NCBI GenBank assembly: GCA_002315765.1
Contig: DCIE01000070.1
Span: forward strand, 1-64,000
Length of the DNA stretch: 64,000 nucleotides
Direction: 5' to 3'
Source of the DNA: Ruminococcaceae bacterium UBA1734
Lineage (GTDB): Bacteria; Bacillota; Clostridia; Oscillospirales; Acutalibacteraceae
Shown here piece by piece: positions 61,765 through 64,000 of this stretch; positions within the stretch are counted from its first letter, which is position 1; the number at the start of each line of letters is the position of its first letter. The notes under the pieces are model-generated. The model was not told the DNA's origin, made no database searches, and saw nothing but the letters and a program-made list of their open reading frames with translations. Position numbers and translations under genes: made by a program.

Positions 61765-62658
61765 TTAAACATCATAAGTCTTATCAATAGCTTTTAGTTC
61801 TCTAAAAGTATCAATCTCAACTATATCCTCATCTTTGCAAGGTCTATAAGCAATCTTATATTGACCTTTATATACTTGGTTAGGTACGGTTTCCCAATAT
61901 CTTTCCTTGCCGCCCGGAGCATTAAAAGCATCTCTTAGGTGTTCGGATAATTTTGCACCGTCTGCAGCATTGAAATAGTAAATACCAATCATTTGATAAG
62001 TATCCACGCCGCCGACCTTTTCTTCACAAAGGTTACCGTCTTTATCAATATCAAAGCACCAATCATCGGTTCTATCCTTATAAATTCCAAGTACATCGGA
62101 CTGATAATGGTATTTTGTAATAATAGAAGGATTTGAAAGCATTAAATCCGATTCAAGTATGTAAGCGTTTTGAAGTAAATATCTTGCAACCATTACCGAA
62201 GAAATGTTATTTGCCTCGTTGTAGGACGGATTTTCCAAGAATTTAATCATAGGATATTTATATAACAATTGGTCAAATTGTTCGGCTAAATATCCTCTTA
62301 CAATATAAATTTCACTAATACCTGCCTCTAAACAAGCATCAATTAGGGTATCAATAATTCTCTTTCCGTTTACTCTTACAAGCGGTTTCGGTGTATTAAG
62401 AGTAACAGGTACAAGACGACTGCCGAAACCGGCGGCAATGAAAATCGCTTTTTTTGCACGGTACGGCTCAAGGGCATCTATACCTTCAGTTGTAATTTCG
62501 CCGTTGCAAACCAATCCGGCATCGGTAAATTCCTTTACTATTTTATTTATTGTGCCAAGAGAATGACCGCACTTTTCTTCAAGTTGTCTTTGACTGAGTT
62601 TTTCCTTTGAAGTAGCAATAGCTGTTAAAATGTCAAACTGTTTTCTTGTAAGACTCAT
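61765..62658 (-). CDS. Winged-helix/nucleotidyltransferase fusion (LicC-like)
   Basis: The 297-residue protein joins an N-terminal winged helix (about 1-65; LTRKQFDILTAIATSKEKLSQRQLEEKCGHSLGTINKIVKEF) to a nucleotidyltransferase domain. The latter starts at AIFIAAGFGSRLVPVTLNTPKPLVRVNGKRIIDTLI (about 71-106), the signature of LicC-type CTP:phosphocholine cytidylyltransferases and sugar-1-phosphate nucleotidyltransferases. DLMLSNP provides the metal-binding Asp. The DNA-binding part could let the enzyme control its own operon, whose promoter carries phased repeats. The start at 62658 has CGGAGGT about 8 bases upstream. No choline kinase gene is adjacent. Confidence 0.88.
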   Translation of the reverse strand: MSLTRKQFDILTAIATSKEKLSQRQLEEKCGHSLGTINKIVKEFTDAGLVCNGEITTEGIDALEPYRAKKAIFIAAGFGSRLVPVTLNTPKPLVRVNGKRIIDTLIDACLEAGISEIYIVRGYLAEQFDQLLYKYPMIKFLENPSYNEANNISSVMVARYLLQNAYILESDLMLSNPSIITKYHYQSDVLGIYKDRTDDWCFDIDKDGNLCEEKVGGVDTYQMIGIYYFNAADGAKLSEHLRDAFNAPGGKERYWETVPNQVYKGQYKIAYRPCKDEDIVEIDTFRELKAIDKTYDV

Positions 62659-62685
62659 TTTTTTACCTCCGACAAAATCAATCTA

Positions 62686-62733
62686 TGAACAAATACTAAC
62701 ATTTTTGAACAAAAATGTCAAGTATTTTGTTCA
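62686..62733 (-). promoter_or_regulatory. Promoter with phased TTGTTCA repeats upstream of the licC-like gene
   Basis: On the minus strand TTGACA (62716-62721) and TAGTAT (62693-62698) are exactly 17 bases apart. The heptamer TGAACAA (plus strand) occurs at 62686-62692 and 62706-62712, 20 bases apart, and inverted at 62727-62733. They flank and overlap the promoter boxes, as operator sites would. Confidence 0.7.
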
Positions 62734-62738
62734 AATAA

Positions 62739-62770
62739 ATATCGGCGTGTTCAGAAAAACACGCCGATAT
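62739..62770. terminator. Terminator of the NTP_transf_5-type gene
   Basis: ATATCGGCGTGTT (62739-62751) pairs perfectly with AACACGCCGATAT (62758-62770), a 13-bp stem with a 6-base loop. It lies immediately after the stop of the upstream minus-strand gene at 62772. Confidence 0.85.
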
Positions 62771-62771
62771 A

Positions 62772-63953
62772 TTATAAATCAAGATTTTTGAACAGTTTTT
62801 TTCGCTTAGAAATCTCTTTCCATTGTTTATTTATAAAGAAATGCTTTAAAACATTGTCTTTAAAAATTCTGTTAATATATCTGAAAATTTGATAAATCCA
62901 AGCAAAAGGACGAAGTATTTTTACCTTTTGTGCAAGTTTCCAATGGCTTAAACCGGTGTTTTGCAAGTATTTAAGCCAGGAAATAAAGTCGTTTTTATAG
63001 GATGCAACACTGACAACTCGTTGGTCGCCCTTATGTTTATTGCCGAAATTACCGTTACTTAAAATAAAAACGAATAGTTCATCGGCAGTTTCTTGGGAAC
63101 AATCATCGCACCATGTAATATTACTCGGCAAAGAAAAATATTTTTTACCAATCATTGTTAAAGCTTTTGCAAGTTTAGTCAAACCGGATTTTTCAACAAT
63201 ATTTGAAAATTCGTTATTCCAAAAATCGTTATTACAAACACTTCTGACAAATTCAATCCAGTCAATTAACTGTCTCATACCTAAATCGCCGTCAAGATGC
63301 TGCTTCGCATGGTCAAGGAGAATAATTCCGTTTTCAAAATCAGGTAAAATCGGCAAAGATAAACCATTTATACTATATGTTTTACTTTTTGAAATCGAGT
63401 CAAACAGCATATTGTCAAGCCAATCTTTATCAAAAAAAGAATGATGTAATTCAACCACAATTCCGTTTTTGCTAAAAGAAGTATTTCTCGGGTCGTCATA
63501 GTTTCCGGTCAATCTTGTAAAATCATTGTTTTCTAAAACCGATGCGGCAATTTCAAAGTCCTTTGGATTTACAAGTACATCAACATCACCGAAAGTACGG
63601 TAAATACCGCTTGGATAATAACTTGCAGAGGCACTACCCTTTAATACCACACAGTCGATATTATTTTGTTTTAATACCTTGCATGTATAATCCTCAAGCT
63701 TTTGAATTTTCATACCCGATGCAATGGTTTTTAAGGCAAAATCTTCCCATTTGGTTTTGCAGGAATTTGACAAAGGCAGTAAGTGATAAATCGGAGTAGT
63801 TAATGTAAGAACCGCTTGTTGCTTAAATTCTTCAAAAATTTCAAACTCGGACTCACCGTTAATTAAGGAAAAATCTTCCTTTGTAAAATTGCAACCATTT
63901 TGTAAAGATGTATTTATAATATTTACAATAGTGGATTGTAGATTTGTAAGCAT
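62772..63953 (-). CDS. NTP_transf_5-type nucleotidyltransferase-like protein
   Basis: This 393-residue protein belongs to the uncharacterised nucleotidyltransferase family often found in surface-polysaccharide loci. The core CVVLKGSASASYYPSGIYRTFGDVDVLVNPKDFEIA (about 97-132) carries the Gly-x-Asp-x-Asp-type acidic pair typical of polymerase-beta-like folds. GIVVELHHSFFDKDW follows. The C-terminal part is helical and basic. Substrate and reaction are unknown; its neighbour on the other side of the terminator encodes a LicC-like enzyme, suggesting a shared surface-modification theme (inference). Confidence 0.8.
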   Translation of the reverse strand: MLTNLQSTIVNIINTSLQNGCNFTKEDFSLINGESEFEIFEEFKQQAVLTLTTPIYHLLPLSNSCKTKWEDFALKTIASGMKIQKLEDYTCKVLKQNNIDCVVLKGSASASYYPSGIYRTFGDVDVLVNPKDFEIAASVLENNDFTRLTGNYDDPRNTSFSKNGIVVELHHSFFDKDWLDNMLFDSISKSKTYSINGLSLPILPDFENGIILLDHAKQHLDGDLGMRQLIDWIEFVRSVCNNDFWNNEFSNIVEKSGLTKLAKALTMIGKKYFSLPSNITWCDDCSQETADELFVFILSNGNFGNKHKGDQRVVSVASYKNDFISWLKYLQNTGLSHWKLAQKVKILRPFAWIYQIFRYINRIFKDNVLKHFFINKQWKEISKRKKLFKNLDL

Positions 63954-64000
63954 ATATATTCCTCTTAACTAAAAATACTGTGTATATATTACGGCTTAAA

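Overview
The window looks like the chromosome of an AT-rich, spore-forming member of the Clostridia (Firmicutes), probably a gut Oscillospirales/Ruminococcaceae relative. This rests on sporulation genes (spoVAC, spoVAD, an uninterrupted sigK with a pro-sequence, spoIIID, a SpoIIM-family gene), GGAGG-type ribosome binding sites with frequent TTG starts, near-consensus sigma-A promoters, a TrpR-family regulator leading a his operon, and a guanine riboswitch. The genus assignment is inference. No rRNA, tRNA or CRISPR array was seen.

Region by region. 1-70: two hairpins with mutually complementary loops, resembling a dispersed intergenic repeat. 295-1774: spoVAC-spoVAD. 1750-5443: mtaB, cysK, tcdA and trmO, so three enzymes that tailor the tRNA t6A37 nucleotide lie together. 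5452-7623: sigK and an NSS-family Na+ symporter. 7695-12273: the potABCD polyamine importer plus a membrane protein, behind a long structured leader (12274-12480). 12650-19050: rlmB, a 921-residue degenerate P1B-type ATPase, metG, tatD and a tiny Lys/Asn-rich ORF. 19149-20390: an enolase gene broken by an in-frame TGA. 20466-21848: an FAD-dependent oxidoreductase. 21990-27730: a guanine riboswitch, xpt, and a BMP-type nucleoside ABC importer. 27816-36325: a sigma-A promoter, a YerC/HisR-like regulator and the complete histidine operon hisZGDCBHAF-IE-K.

36389-38227 is a chimera: the membrane half of an ABC exporter is fused in frame to the catalytic half of a tyrosine recombinase. It looks like the scar of an integrated element that was later deleted. 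38372-40104 encodes a GGGtGRT-family protein with a NifU-like scaffold, a pair of unknown function. 40341-44246 holds mnmE, mnmG and a LUD-domain gene; then serS, a class B sortase, a dnaD/dnaC-like pair, a small surface-polysaccharide cluster (sugar transferase, DUF4422 glycosyltransferase, LCP ligase), guaB, an SDR reductase, a SpoIIM-like gene, purB, a Ca2+-type P-type ATPase with altered catalytic motifs, a lipoprotein, a flavodoxin-like reductase and spoIIID. The window ends with an APC permease, a winged-helix/LicC-like nucleotidyltransferase fusion whose promoter carries phased repeats, and a second nucleotidyltransferase.

Purine handling recurs (xpt plus guanosine-type importer, guaB, purB), as does tRNA maturation (mtaB, tcdA, trmO, mnmE, mnmG, metG, serS). 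The most unusual items are the pseudo-P-type ATPase, the GGGtGRT/NifU pair, the potA leader RNA, the ABC-integrase chimera, the TGA-interrupted enolase and the altered Ca2+-type ATPase.
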